NCBI RefSeq assembly: GCF_002836355.1
Contig: NZ_PJCA01000036.1
Location: 1-53,707 of the forward strand
DNA length: 53,707 nt
Direction: 5' to 3'
Source of the DNA: Moritella sp. Urea-trap-13
GTDB taxonomy: Bacteria; Pseudomonadota; Gammaproteobacteria; Enterobacterales; Moritellaceae
The notes beneath the pieces were generated by a model that saw only the letters and a program-made list of their open reading frames with translations, was not told the DNA's origin and ran no database searches. A program made the translations under genes and the position numbers. Positions 42,808 to 53,707 of this stretch are shown here, piece by piece; position 1 is the stretch's first letter; each line of letters begins with the position of its first letter.

Positions 42808-43697
42808 ATACGAAAAAACGAGGTTTAGGTAAAGGTCTGGATGCATTACTTGGTACTAGTGCTATGGCAAGAAGTAAAGAGCAAACGGCTGATGAGCAAT
42901 CTGTAGTTATACCAGTCGTCGAGAATGAGCTAAAGAAATTACCGGTTGAATGGTTATACCCAGGTAAATATCAACCACGAAAAGACATGGCTACGGATGC
43001 ATTAGATGAATTAGCAGCATCAATTACCGCTCAAGGGATAATCCAGCCTATCGTTGTTCGTGAGCTCAGTGCGCAGCAATATGAAATCATTGCCGGTGAA
43101 CGTCGTTGGCGTGCCGCACAAATAGCTGGCTTAAGCCAAGTCCCTTGTATTGTCAAAAATGTCGCCGATGAAGCGGTGATGGTAATGGCCTTAATTGAGA
43201 ACATCCAACGTGAAGATTTAAACGCGATGGAAGAATCTACCGCATTACTGCGTCTCATCGAAGAATTCTCATTAACCCATCAACAAGTCGCTGATGCGGT
43301 AGGTAAATCACGTGCTTCAGTATCCAATTTATTGCGCTTAAATAACCTCAATAATGATGTTAAAATCTTGCTTGAACATGGCGATATTGAGATGGGGCAT
43401 GGACGTGCTTTGTTGGGCTTAGAAGGGGAGTTACAATCGCAAGCTGCAAACAATATTGCCCAACGTGGTTTAACGGTGCGAGATACCGAAAAATTGGTGC
43501 GGAAATTACTTGAACCTAAGGCTGAAATTGCTCCTGAAAAGGTCAAAGATCCGGATGTTGTCAGCCTCGAATATCGCTTGTCTGAACGATTAAAAGCCAA
43601 AGTTATCATTAAACAAGGTGTAAATGGCTGCGGAAAGCTAACAATTGATTATACTAGCCTCGCAGAATTGGATGATATAGTTGCAACTTTGGGTTAA
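42804..43697 (+). CDS. parB: Chromosome partition protein ParB
   Basis: A 297-residue chromosomal ParB that binds parS and spreads as a CTP-dependent clamp. The N-terminal ParA-interaction peptide is KKRGLGKGLDALLG. The CTP-binding region holds IQPIVVRELSAQQYEIIAGERRWRAAQIAG, with the GERRWRA box. The central helix-turn-helix is LTHQQVADAVGKSRASVSNLLRL, and the C-terminal dimerisation domain ends ELDDIVATLG. Five parS sites lie in the same window, 15 to 24 kb upstream. It is followed by a 388-base gap before the ATP synthase operon. Confidence 0.96.
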   Translation: MNTKKRGLGKGLDALLGTSAMARSKEQTADEQSVVIPVVENELKKLPVEWLYPGKYQPRKDMATDALDELAASITAQGIIQPIVVRELSAQQYEIIAGERRWRAAQIAGLSQVPCIVKNVADEAVMVMALIENIQREDLNAMEESTALLRLIEEFSLTHQQVADAVGKSRASVSNLLRLNNLNNDVKILLEHGDIEMGHGRALLGLEGELQSQAANNIAQRGLTVRDTEKLVRKLLEPKAEIAPEKVKDPDVVSLEYRLSERLKAKVIIKQGVNGCGKLTIDYTSLAELDDIVATLG

Positions 43698-43866
43698 ATT
43701 TTAATCTTCAAGTGATAAAGATCAAATTAAGTTAAGATTTTTAAAAGTGTCGTTATCGGTCCTGAAATGCACTTAGGTCGGTGATCTTCGCTTTTCTTTA
43801 TAATTATCTTCATTCGAAATATCAAAGGCTTATATTTATTGAAATATCAAAATAACTTTATTTCAT

Positions 43867-43881
43867 AATAACGGCGTTATT
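43867..43881. promoter_or_regulatory. Palindrome in the parB-atpI gap
   Basis: AATAACG-G-CGTTATT is a perfect inverted repeat with a one-base centre in the AT-rich 388-base gap (43698-44085). The gap also holds an 11-base direct repeat GAAATATCAAA at 43816-43826 and 43841-43851. No gene is visible. The palindrome lies about 105 bases upstream of the atp promoter candidate and may be an operator; no regulator is recognised. Confidence 0.35.
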
Positions 43882-43985
43882 TAGAATTTAATATTATAAG
43901 GGTGGTACTCACAAGTGGGTAACGCCTGCTATATCTCATTTTTCAGAATATTCTACTTAGCTTTCCTTATCCGGCTTGCAATCAG

Positions 43986-44013
43986 TTGCATTAGCACCAC
44001 TTCAACGTATAAT
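43986..44013 (+). promoter_or_regulatory. Promoter of the ATP synthase operon
   Basis: TTGCAT (43986-43991), a 16-base spacer and a perfect TATAAT (44008-44013) lie 72 bases upstream of the atpI start, the best promoter match in the gap. Confidence 0.7.
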
Positions 44014-44085
44014 TTATCCTGCTTTTAGAAGCGTTTTTGTATATTTTTTTTGAATGCTTCAAAAAGATTGTTTTAGGGGTTTATT

Positions 44086-44475
44086 GTGTCAAATAAATTA
44101 GCAATGAATGCGTTCAATCAAGCTATTAAGTTGGTTGTGTTTCAGGTGCTATTAGTGGCCATTTGTGCGTTAACCTTTTTGTTGATTGATGGTGAGCTTT
44201 CTGCTCGTTCTGCAATATTTGGTGGCATCATTTATGTGTTACCAAATTATATTTTTACGCGTTTGGCTTTCCGTTTTATGGGTGCCAGACAAATGAAAGA
44301 TGTAGTGGCATCATTTGCATTGGGTGAATCGTTAAAATTGGTACTGACAGTTGTGTTCTTTATTGTCGTGTTAGGTTTCGTTAAGGTGAATTATCTTCCT
44401 CTTTACGTTACATTCTCACTCGCAATTGGCTCACAATTATTTGCTCCTTATTTTATGAACAAAAAACTGGGATGA
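44086..44475 (+). CDS. atpI: ATP synthase assembly protein AtpI
   Basis: A 129-residue membrane protein at the head of the atp operon; AtpI assists c-ring assembly and is not part of the finished enzyme. It has four hydrophobic segments (about 13-33, 38-57, 77-97 and 101-122) and the family feature LPNYIFTRLAFRFMGARQMKDVVASFALGESLKLVLT. It starts with GTG behind AGGGG. atpB follows three bases after its stop. Confidence 0.9.
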   Translation: MSNKLAMNAFNQAIKLVVFQVLLVAICALTFLLIDGELSARSAIFGGIIYVLPNYIFTRLAFRFMGARQMKDVVASFALGESLKLVLTVVFFIVVLGFVKVNYLPLYVTFSLAIGSQLFAPYFMNKKLG

Positions 44476-45255
<780 letters not shown>

Positions 45256-45275
45256 TTTATAAACACAAATTTTAA

Positions 45276-45548
<273 letters not shown>

Positions 45549-45584
45549 TCGGCTTTTGGTCCACCACTAACCAGGAGGTTCGTT

Positions 45585-46055
45585 GTGAATATCAACGCAA
45601 CTCTTTTAGGACAAGCGATTTCATTTACGTTATTCGTACTATTTTGTATGAAATATGTATGGCCACCACTGATTGCGGCCATCGAAGAACGTCAAAAGAA
45701 AATCGCAGATGGTCTTGCAAGTGCGGATAAAGCTGCTAAAGATCTGAAGCTAGCGGAAGCTAAAGCAACTGATCAATTAAAAGATGCTAAAGCGCAAGCT
45801 GCAGATATCATTGATGCAGCAAATAAGCGTAAATCTCAAATTGTCGATGAAGCTAAAGATGAAGCACATGCAGAGCGAGCTAAAATTCTTGCTCAAGCAG
45901 ATGCCGAAGTTGAAGCTGAACGTAATCGTCTAAAAGAAGAGTTACGCAAACAAGTAGCTGGTTTAGCTATTGCCGGTGCTGAAAAAATTATCGAACGTTC
46001 TATCGATGAAGCTGCTAACAGTGACATCGTAGACAAAATCGTTGCAGAACTTTAA
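45585..46055 (+). CDS. atpF: ATP synthase F0 subunit b
   Basis: The 156-residue peripheral stalk subunit, the same length as E. coli b. One N-terminal membrane helix (about 5-25, [21 protein letters not shown]) is followed by a long alanine-, lysine- and glutamate-rich coiled coil that dimerises and reaches F1, ending in the delta-binding C-terminus ([27 protein letters not shown] region). The GTG start lies behind a full AGGAGG. It has 36 bases to atpE and 14 to atpH. Confidence 0.96.
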   Translation: MNINATLLGQAISFTLFVLFCMKYVWPPLIAAIEERQKKIADGLASADKAAKDLKLAEAKATDQLKDAKAQAADIIDAANKRKSQIVDEAKDEAHAERAKILAQADAEVEAERNRLKEELRKQVAGLAIAGAEKIIERSIDEAANSDIVDKIVAEL

Positions 46056-46069
46056 CAACCGGGGGGCTT

Positions 46070-46603
46070 ATGTCTGATTTGACTACTATTGCTCGTCCAT
46101 ATGCTAAAGCTGCATTTGATTTTGCCGTTAAGGAACAGGCTATTGATAAATGGCAAGAAATGTTAGCGTTTACGGCGGAAATCGCGGTAAATAAAGATAT
46201 TTCTACATTATTAAATGGCGCTGTAAGTGCACACACTATTGCTGATATTTTTATCAACGTAGCTGATGAGCAACTTAACGAATCTGGTCAAAACTTTATT
46301 AAGATATTGGCCGAGAACGCTCGTTTAAGCGTATTACCATACGTTGTTACTTTATTTGCACATTACAAAGCGGAACATGAGAAATCTGTTGAAGCTGATG
46401 TGACTTCTGCAATGCCATTAACGGCAGTGCAAGAAGCAAACATTGTAATCGCGTTGGAAAAACGTTTAGCACGCAAAGTTAAGTTAAATTGCAACGTTGA
46501 TAACACTTTAATTGCAGGTTTGATTATTCAGACTGGTGATTTAGTTATTGATGGCTCTGTACGCGGTAAGTTAAATAAACTTGCGGAAGCGCTACAATCG
46601 TAA
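46070..46603 (+). CDS. atpH: ATP synthase F1 subunit delta
   Basis: The 177-residue subunit delta, which links the peripheral stalk to the top of the alpha3beta3 head; the same length as E. coli delta. The N-terminal helical domain starts with the family pattern [15 protein letters not shown] and the C-terminal motif is [39 protein letters not shown] lies upstream of the ATG. It ends 12 bases before the atpA start. Confidence 0.96.
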   Translation: MSDLTTIARPYAKAAFDFAVKEQAIDKWQEMLAFTAEIAVNKDISTLLNGAVSAHTIADIFINVADEQLNESGQNFIKILAENARLSVLPYVVTLFAHYKAEHEKSVEADVTSAMPLTAVQEANIVIALEKRLARKVKLNCNVDNTLIAGLIIQTGDLVIDGSVRGKLNKLAEALQS

Positions 46604-46615
46604 TTGGGGAATAGC

Positions 46616-48157
46616 ATGCAACTGAATTCTACAGAAATCAGTGATCTGATCAAACAACGTATTGAAAAATTTAGCGTTGTTAGTGAAGCAAGAAATGAAG
46701 GTACGATCGTTTCAGTAAGCGATGGTATTATTCGTATTCATGGCCTTGCAGACTGTATGCAAGGCGAAATGATTGAATTACCTGGCAACCGTTTTGGTAT
46801 CGCACTTAACCTAGAGCGTGACTCTGTTGGTGCGGTAGTAATGGGTTCTTACATGGGTCTTGCAGAAGGCCAAAAAGTACGTTCAACTGGACGTATTTTT
46901 GAAGTGCCAGTAGGTCGCAACTTATTAGGTCGTGTTTTAAACACACTTGGTGAGCCTATCGACGGTAAAGGACCTATCGACAACGATGGTTTCTCTCCTG
47001 TTGAAGTAATTGCACCTGGTGTAATGGAACGTAAATCTGTTGATCAACCTGTACAGATCGGTATCAAAGCGATTGACGCTATGATCCCAATCGGTCGTGG
47101 TCAACGTGAGCTTATTATTGGTGACCGTCAGGTTGGTAAGAGTGCTATCGCTATCGATGCAATCATCAACCAAAAAGACTCGGGCATTAAATGTGTATAC
47201 GTAGCAATCGGTCAGAAAGCTTCTACCGTTGCTAGTGTTGTACGTAAGCTTGAAGAACATGGCGCAATGGAAAACACTATTCTTGTTGTTGCAACAGCTT
47301 CTGAAGCTGCGGCACTACAATACCTAGCACCATACGCTGGTTGTGCTATGGGTGAATACTTCCGTGACCGTGGTGAAGATGCACTAATCGTATATGATGA
47401 TTTGTCTAAGCAAGCAGTTGCTTACCGTCAGATTTCATTACTATTACGTCGTCCACCGGGCCGTGAAGCATACCCTGGTGATGTTTTCTATCTACATTCA
47501 CGTCTACTAGAGCGTGCCGCTCGTGTAAACGCTGATTACGTAGAAGCGTTTACTAAAGGTGAAGTGAAAGGTAAGACTGGTTCTTTAACTGCTCTTCCAA
47601 TCATTGAAACTCAAGGTGGTGACGTATCTGCGTTCGTACCAACGAACGTAATTTCTATTACCGATGGTCAGATCTTCTTGACTACAGAACTGTTTAACTC
47701 AGGCACTCGTCCTGCTGTTGATCCAGGTATTTCTGTATCACGTGTTGGTGGTTCAGCACAAACGAAGATCATTAAGAAACTATCTGGTGGTATTCGTACC
47801 GCACTAGCACAGTATCGTGAATTAGCAGCATTTGCTCAATTCTCTTCTGACCTTGATGATGCAACGCGCAAGCAGCTTGATCATGGTGCAAAAGTTACTG
47901 AGCTAATGAAGCAAGGTCAATATGCGCCGATGAGCGTAGCTGAACAAGCGCTATCTTTATATGCAGCAGAAGTTGGTGCATTAGAAGATGTTGCAGTTAA
48001 CAAAATTGTTAGCTTTGAAGCGTCTTTGCAGGCTTATGCTAAAGCGGAACACGCTGATTTTCTTGCTTCTATTAATGAAACAGGCGCGTACGACAAAGAT
48101 ATTCAAGCTAAGCTATCAAGCTTAATTGAAAGCTTTAAGTCTACACAAACCTGGTAA
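46616..48157 (+). CDS. atpA: ATP synthase F1 subunit alpha
   Basis: The 513-residue non-catalytic nucleotide-binding subunit, equal to E. coli alpha in length. Walker A is [15 protein letters not shown]; the signature [17 protein letters not shown] and the arginine finger region (VSRVGG) are present. The N-terminal helix [16 protein letters not shown] contacts delta. I chose ATG 46616 with GGGGA upstream; a TTG at 46604 directly after the atpH stop would add four residues. Confidence 0.98.
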   Translation: MQLNSTEISDLIKQRIEKFSVVSEARNEGTIVSVSDGIIRIHGLADCMQGEMIELPGNRFGIALNLERDSVGAVVMGSYMGLAEGQKVRSTGRIFEVPVGRNLLGRVLNTLGEPIDGKGPIDNDGFSPVEVIAPGVMERKSVDQPVQIGIKAIDAMIPIGRGQRELIIGDRQVGKSAIAIDAIINQKDSGIKCVYVAIGQKASTVASVVRKLEEHGAMENTILVVATASEAAALQYLAPYAGCAMGEYFRDRGEDALIVYDDLSKQAVAYRQISLLLRRPPGREAYPGDVFYLHSRLLERAARVNADYVEAFTKGEVKGKTGSLTALPIIETQGGDVSAFVPTNVISITDGQIFLTTELFNSGTRPAVDPGISVSRVGGSAQTKIIKKLSGGIRTALAQYRELAAFAQFSSDLDDATRKQLDHGAKVTELMKQGQYAPMSVAEQALSLYAAEVGALEDVAVNKIVSFEASLQAYAKAEHADFLASINETGAYDKDIQAKLSSLIESFKSTQTW

Positions 48158-48205
48158 GAGCGGTGGCAGCCTTTGCTGCCACAGCTAGCTTAATAGGAGA
48201 AGCAA

Positions 48206-50487
<2,282 letters not shown>

Positions 50488-50502
50488 CTAAGCGAGGGCA
50501 CT

Positions 50503-50928
50503 ATGGCTATGACTTTTGATTTGAATGTCGTGAGCGCAGAAGGAATTTTATTTTCTGGGCGTGTTGAAAGCATTCAAGTTACCGGTTCTGGCGGTGAGTT
50601 CGGCATTTTAGCTGGACATACACCACTATTAACTGGAATAGTACCTGGCATGGTGCGCTTGGTTAAACAACACGGTAAAGAAGAAGTTATCTTTGTTTCA
50701 GGTGGTACTTGTGAAGTGCAACCTGGCGAAGTTACCGTGCTGGCTGATACTGCGATTCGTGCAGAAGATCTAGATTTAGCCAAAGCGCAAGAAGCCAAGA
50801 GACAAGCTGAAGAACTACTTAATAATTCTGCAACTAATCAAGATGTAGATTACACTCAAGTAGCTATTCAATTGGCTGATGCTATTGCTCAACTTCGTGT
50901 GCTTAAATTGGTTAAAAAATTCAGTTAA
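50503..50928 (+). CDS. atpC: ATP synthase F1 subunit epsilon
   Basis: The 141-residue rotor subunit that joins gamma to the c ring and restrains ATP hydrolysis. The N-terminal beta sandwich (about 1-86) has [28 protein letters not shown] and [22 protein letters not shown]; the C-terminal helical hairpin (about 90-140) ends [13 protein letters not shown]. It closes the atpIBEFHAGDC operon, 15 bases after atpD, and is followed by a strong terminator. Confidence 0.96.
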   Translation: MAMTFDLNVVSAEGILFSGRVESIQVTGSGGEFGILAGHTPLLTGIVPGMVRLVKQHGKEEVIFVSGGTCEVQPGEVTVLADTAIRAEDLDLAKAQEAKRQAEELLNNSATNQDVDYTQVAIQLADAIAQLRVLKLVKKFS

Positions 50929-50984
50929 TTTAACTTAGGTTAGATTAACTGAACCTTTAATTGAACACGTGTAGTTGTCAAAAA

Positions 50985-51007
50985 GCGACCTTAGGGTCGC
51001 TTTTTTT
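50985..51007 (+). terminator. Terminator of the atp operon
   Basis: GCGACC-TTAG-GGTCGC followed by seven T, with an A run before the stem that extends it. It sits 57 bases after the atpC stop. Confidence 0.93.
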
Positions 51008-51030
51008 ATATCTTAGTTAAACTATTCATA

Positions 51031-51057
51031 TTGTTAAATTTATTTATTCCCTATAAT
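51031..51057 (+). promoter_or_regulatory. Promoter candidate for glmU
   Basis: TTGTTA (51031-51036) and a perfect TATAAT (51052-51057) with a rather short 15-base spacer, 47 bases before the glmU start and downstream of the atp terminator. Confidence 0.45.
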
Positions 51058-51104
51058 CTAAGTACTATTTATTTTGATTATTCATCTTTTGATAAGAGCC
51101 CATT

Positions 51105-52469
51105 ATGCCTATTAGTGTTGTTATTCTTGCCGCTGGTAAAGGAACGCGTATGCGTTCAGATCTTCCTAAAGTACTTCATCCAATCGCTAAAAAACCAATG
51201 GTTCAGCATGTTATCGATACCGTAAAACAGTTAGATGTTAACGATATCCATTTGGTCTATGGCCATGGTGCTGAATTACTTAAATCACGCATTAACGATG
51301 ACAAGCTAGATTGGGTTCTTCAAGCTGAACAATTAGGAACTGGTCATGCTGTGCAACAAGTGGCGGATAAATTTAAAGCTGATGAGCAAGTATTAGTGCT
51401 TTACGGTGACGTGCCATTAATTAGTCAAGAAACGCTGACACACCTTTGTCAATCTCAACCTGAAGGTGGCATTGGCTTACTAACAGTTAAATTAGACAAC
51501 CCGATGGGTTATGGCCGTATCGTTCGAGATGGTGAAACGGTTGTTGGTATTATTGAACAAAAAGACGCATCGCCAGCACAGCTGGAAATCAACGAAGTAA
51601 ACTCAGGTATATTAGTTGCTAACGGCGCAGATTTTCAACACTGGTTATCATTGTTAGATAATAACAATGCGCAAGCTGAATATTACCTTACTGATGTTAT
51701 CGCCCTAGCCCATCAAGCTGGACGAACTATTAATACCGTACACCCAATCGCTAACATTGAAGTTGAAGGTGTGAATAATCGCATGCAACTTGCAGAATTA
51801 GAACGTGCTTACCAAAAGTTACAAGCATATAAACTGATGGAACAAGGCGTAACTATGCTTGATCCTAATCGTTTTGATTTACGCGGCGAAGTGAGTGTTG
51901 GTAATGATGTTACATTTGACATCAATGTAATAATTGAAGGTAAAGTAACGATCGGTAGTGGTGTTACTATTGGTGCCAACTGTATTTTAAAAGATTGTCA
52001 TATCGGTGCGAATTCAGAAATTAAACCGAATTCAATTATTGAGTCTGCCATTATAGGTGTTGATTGCAGTGCGGGTCCGTTTGCGCGTTTACGTCCTGAC
52101 ACTATATTAGAAGATGATGCACACGTAGGTAATTTTGTAGAATTGAAGAAGACCACATTAGGCAAAGGTTCTAAAGCTGGACACCTTACCTATTTAGGTG
52201 ACAGCGTGATTGGCGAGAAAGTAAATATCGGCGCTGGTACTATTACGTGTAACTACGATGGTGTGAATAAATTTAAAACCATTATTGAAGATGGTGCATT
52301 TATTGGCTCTGACAGCCAATTGATAGCCCCTGTGACTATTGGGAAAAATGCCACGGTTGGTGCTGGTTCTACTATCGCAAAAGATGTTGCTGCTGATGAA
52401 CTTGTTATTACACGAGTGAAGCAACGTCATATTAAAAATTGGTTAAAACCAACGAAGATTAGTAAGTAA
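51105..52469 (+). CDS. glmU: Bifunctional UDP-GlcNAc pyrophosphorylase / glucosamine-1-phosphate acetyltransferase GlmU
   Basis: A 454-residue enzyme that acetylates glucosamine-1-phosphate and then couples it to UTP, giving UDP-GlcNAc for peptidoglycan and lipopolysaccharide. The N-terminal uridyltransferase domain (about 1-228) starts [23 protein letters not shown]. The C-terminal half is a left-handed beta helix of hexapeptide repeats (about 250-440) with the acetyltransferase site [28 protein letters not shown]. It is two residues shorter than in E. coli and lies next to the atp operon, as in E. coli, but glmS does not follow. Confidence 0.97.
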   Translation: MPISVVILAAGKGTRMRSDLPKVLHPIAKKPMVQHVIDTVKQLDVNDIHLVYGHGAELLKSRINDDKLDWVLQAEQLGTGHAVQQVADKFKADEQVLVLYGDVPLISQETLTHLCQSQPEGGIGLLTVKLDNPMGYGRIVRDGETVVGIIEQKDASPAQLEINEVNSGILVANGADFQHWLSLLDNNNAQAEYYLTDVIALAHQAGRTINTVHPIANIEVEGVNNRMQLAELERAYQKLQAYKLMEQGVTMLDPNRFDLRGEVSVGNDVTFDINVIIEGKVTIGSGVTIGANCILKDCHIGANSEIKPNSIIESAIIGVDCSAGPFARLRPDTILEDDAHVGNFVELKKTTLGKGSKAGHLTYLGDSVIGEKVNIGAGTITCNYDGVNKFKTIIEDGAFIGSDSQLIAPVTIGKNATVGAGSTIAKDVAADELVITRVKQRHIKNWLKPTKISK

Positions 52470-52496
52470 ATTTAAGTTGAATTAAATGACGATCAT

Positions 52497-52530
52497 AAGA
52501 AGCAGAGGTATCTTATCTCTGCTTCTTTAT
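52497..52530. terminator. Terminator between convergent glmU and nadE
   Basis: AAGAAGCAGAG / CTCTGCTTCTT is a perfect 11-bp stem with a nine-base loop, then TATTTTAT. The flanking A and T content suits both strands. Confidence 0.85.
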
Positions 52531-52549
52531 TTTATAAAAAAGTATTCAA

Positions 52550-53386
52550 TTAAGCTGGTGTTGGAATTGGATTTCGTTTATGCGTCGTCTTATTATAGGT
52601 ATCGATGATTTTAGCTTCAGCTTTAGCATCTATATCTTTGCCTTCTAAGAAATCATCTATTTGGTTGTAACTAACACCAAGCGCTATTTCATCCTCTAAT
52701 TGTGGACGGTCTTCTTCTAAGTCTGCGGTGGGGATTTTTAGATAAACATCTTGTGCAGCCCCTAAAAATTCAGCTAAAGCGCGAACTTGGCGTTTGTTTA
52801 AGCCAAATAAAGGTGCTAGATCGCAAGCGCCATCACCATGTTTGGTAAAGAAACCGGAAATATTTTCAGCGCTATGGTCAGTGCCGGGAACTAAACCTCT
52901 ATATAAGCCCGCTATTTCATACTGAGCAATCATCCGCATTCTGGCTTTTACATTGCCTTTATTGAAATCTTGATTAAATGCAGTTGCTTCAGGTAAACCT
53001 GCACCTTTAACTGATTTAAGCACTTCGGTATGAATACTGTCTGTACCCGATTGGATATTCACAGTGACCGATGTTTTTGGATTAATAAAACTAAGCGCTT
53101 TTTGTGCATCGTCTTCATCAGCTTGTATAGAGTAAGGCAAACGCACTGCAATGAAATTAAACTCATCACTGTCTTGTTCTATATTTAGTTCTTCGATAGC
53201 GAGTTGGCAGAGTCGGCCACAAGTTGATGAATCAACGCCACCACTTATACCTAATACTAAACTTTTTAATCCTGAGTTAGTTAATTGTTGCTTGATAAAG
53301 TTAATGCGACTACGGATCTCACCGGCGATATCAATACTCGGTTTAACTTTCATCTCTGCGATAATCTGTTTTTTAAGTTCAGTCAT
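52550..53386 (-). CDS. nadE: NH3-dependent NAD+ synthetase NadE
   Basis: A 278-residue enzyme that amidates nicotinic acid adenine dinucleotide to NAD+ with ammonia and ATP. The PP-loop ATP pyrophosphatase motif is [17 protein letters not shown] (about 42-58). [45 protein letters not shown] and [22 protein letters not shown] match the E. coli enzyme (275 residues). There is no glutaminase domain. AAGGAG stands seven bases before the ATG. It is transcribed toward glmU and away from the right rRNA promoter; the 196-base stretch up to that promoter holds no gene. Confidence 0.96.
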   Translation of the reverse strand: MTELKKQIIAEMKVKPSIDIAGEIRSRINFIKQQLTNSGLKSLVLGISGGVDSSTCGRLCQLAIEELNIEQDSDEFNFIAVRLPYSIQADEDDAQKALSFINPKTSVTVNIQSGTDSIHTEVLKSVKGAGLPEATAFNQDFNKGNVKARMRMIAQYEIAGLYRGLVPGTDHSAENISGFFTKHGDGACDLAPLFGLNKRQVRALAEFLGAAQDVYLKIPTADLEEDRPQLEDEIALGVSYNQIDDFLEGKDIDAKAEAKIIDTYNKTTHKRNPIPTPA

Positions 53387-53582
53387 GGGTTTATCTCCTT
53401 AGTTAAGGTCATTGTATCGCGATAAATTAACATTACTAGTTTCGAGCATTGGAAGTGATGACTTTTATAATGTTGAAATTCAGTATGTAGGCGTATTTAC
53501 ATACGATTGAGATCGAAAAAAAACGGTTTGGTATTAAATCCGTACAGCGTTTGTTGTTTGTCATCTTATTTTATAATAACGC

Positions 53583-53610
53583 TTGCCTATATGATCGAAT
53601 TCTCTATAAT
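53583..53610 (+). promoter_or_regulatory. rRNA operon promoter firing rightward out of the window
   Basis: TTGCCT (53583-53588), a 16-base spacer and a perfect TATAAT (53605-53610) are followed by the GC-rich CGCTCCC and CACTGACACGGCAA. -35, -10, spacing and the downstream block are the same as in the minus-strand promoter at 83-110. Upstream of -35 the sequence is AT-rich, as expected for an UP element. Confidence 0.88.
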
Positions 53611-53643
53611 CGCTCCCACTGACACGGCAACAGTCGTTCGGTA

Positions 53644-53655
53644 TGCTCTTTAACA
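53644..53655 (+). promoter_or_regulatory. boxA antitermination element of the right rRNA operon
   Basis: TGCTCTTTAACA is a perfect boxA core, about 30 bases after the expected transcription start. It recruits NusB/NusE for rRNA antitermination. The 16S rRNA gene should begin beyond the right edge. Confidence 0.9.
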
Positions 53656-53707
53656 ATTTATTCAAGTAATCTGTGTGAGCACTTGCAGAGATATAATGAC
53701 CAAATAT

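Overview
The window is the replication-origin region of a chromosome from a low-GC marine gammaproteobacterium. Protein sequences and gene order sit between Vibrionaceae and Shewanella-like Alteromonadales. A Moritella-like organism is my best guess; this is an inference from memory of protein sequences, not from any search. Almost every gene belongs to a well-known family. I found no phage, insertion sequence, CRISPR array or tRNA gene.

Layout, left to right. Both edges carry strong rRNA-type promoters pointing outward (minus strand at 83-110, plus strand at 53583-53610), so the window lies between two divergent rRNA operons. Left arm: hemG, trkH and yigZ on the minus strand, then the fatty acid beta-oxidation operon fadBA behind a PsrA-like palindrome. 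Next comes a three-gene unit encoding a response regulator, a sensor kinase and a periplasmic sugar-binding protein with no transporter genes. It is followed by the yccS-like membrane protein gene, the fatty acid synthesis initiator fabY, a divergent GlxA/AraC-type regulator, a small membrane protein gene, tusA, glyQS, viaA-ravA and avtA.

Centre: gyrB-recF-dnaN-dnaA on the minus strand, an amino acid ABC transporter, then rpmH-rnpA-yidD-yidC-mnmE on the plus strand. An HDOD-domain gene and mioC follow, divergently transcribed. The origin oriC lies between mioC and mnmG and aligns with the E. coli arrangement R4-R3-R2-R1-unwinding element, but its R1- and R3-position DnaA boxes are degenerate. 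Right arm: mnmG-rsmG, parA-parB, the full ATP synthase operon atpIBEFHAGDC, glmU, and nadE on the minus strand.

The parts work together around replication and growth. DnaA acts at oriC and probably on its own promoter through two perfect DnaA boxes. ParA/ParB act on five parS sites, all on the dnaA side of the origin and two of them inside recF. The rRNA, rpmH and atp genes profit from high gene dosage near the origin. The least explained items are the transporter-less sugar-binding protein/two-component unit, the one-sided parS cluster, a DnaA-box-rich gap between mnmE and the HDOD gene, and the putative operators between fabY and its neighbouring regulator.
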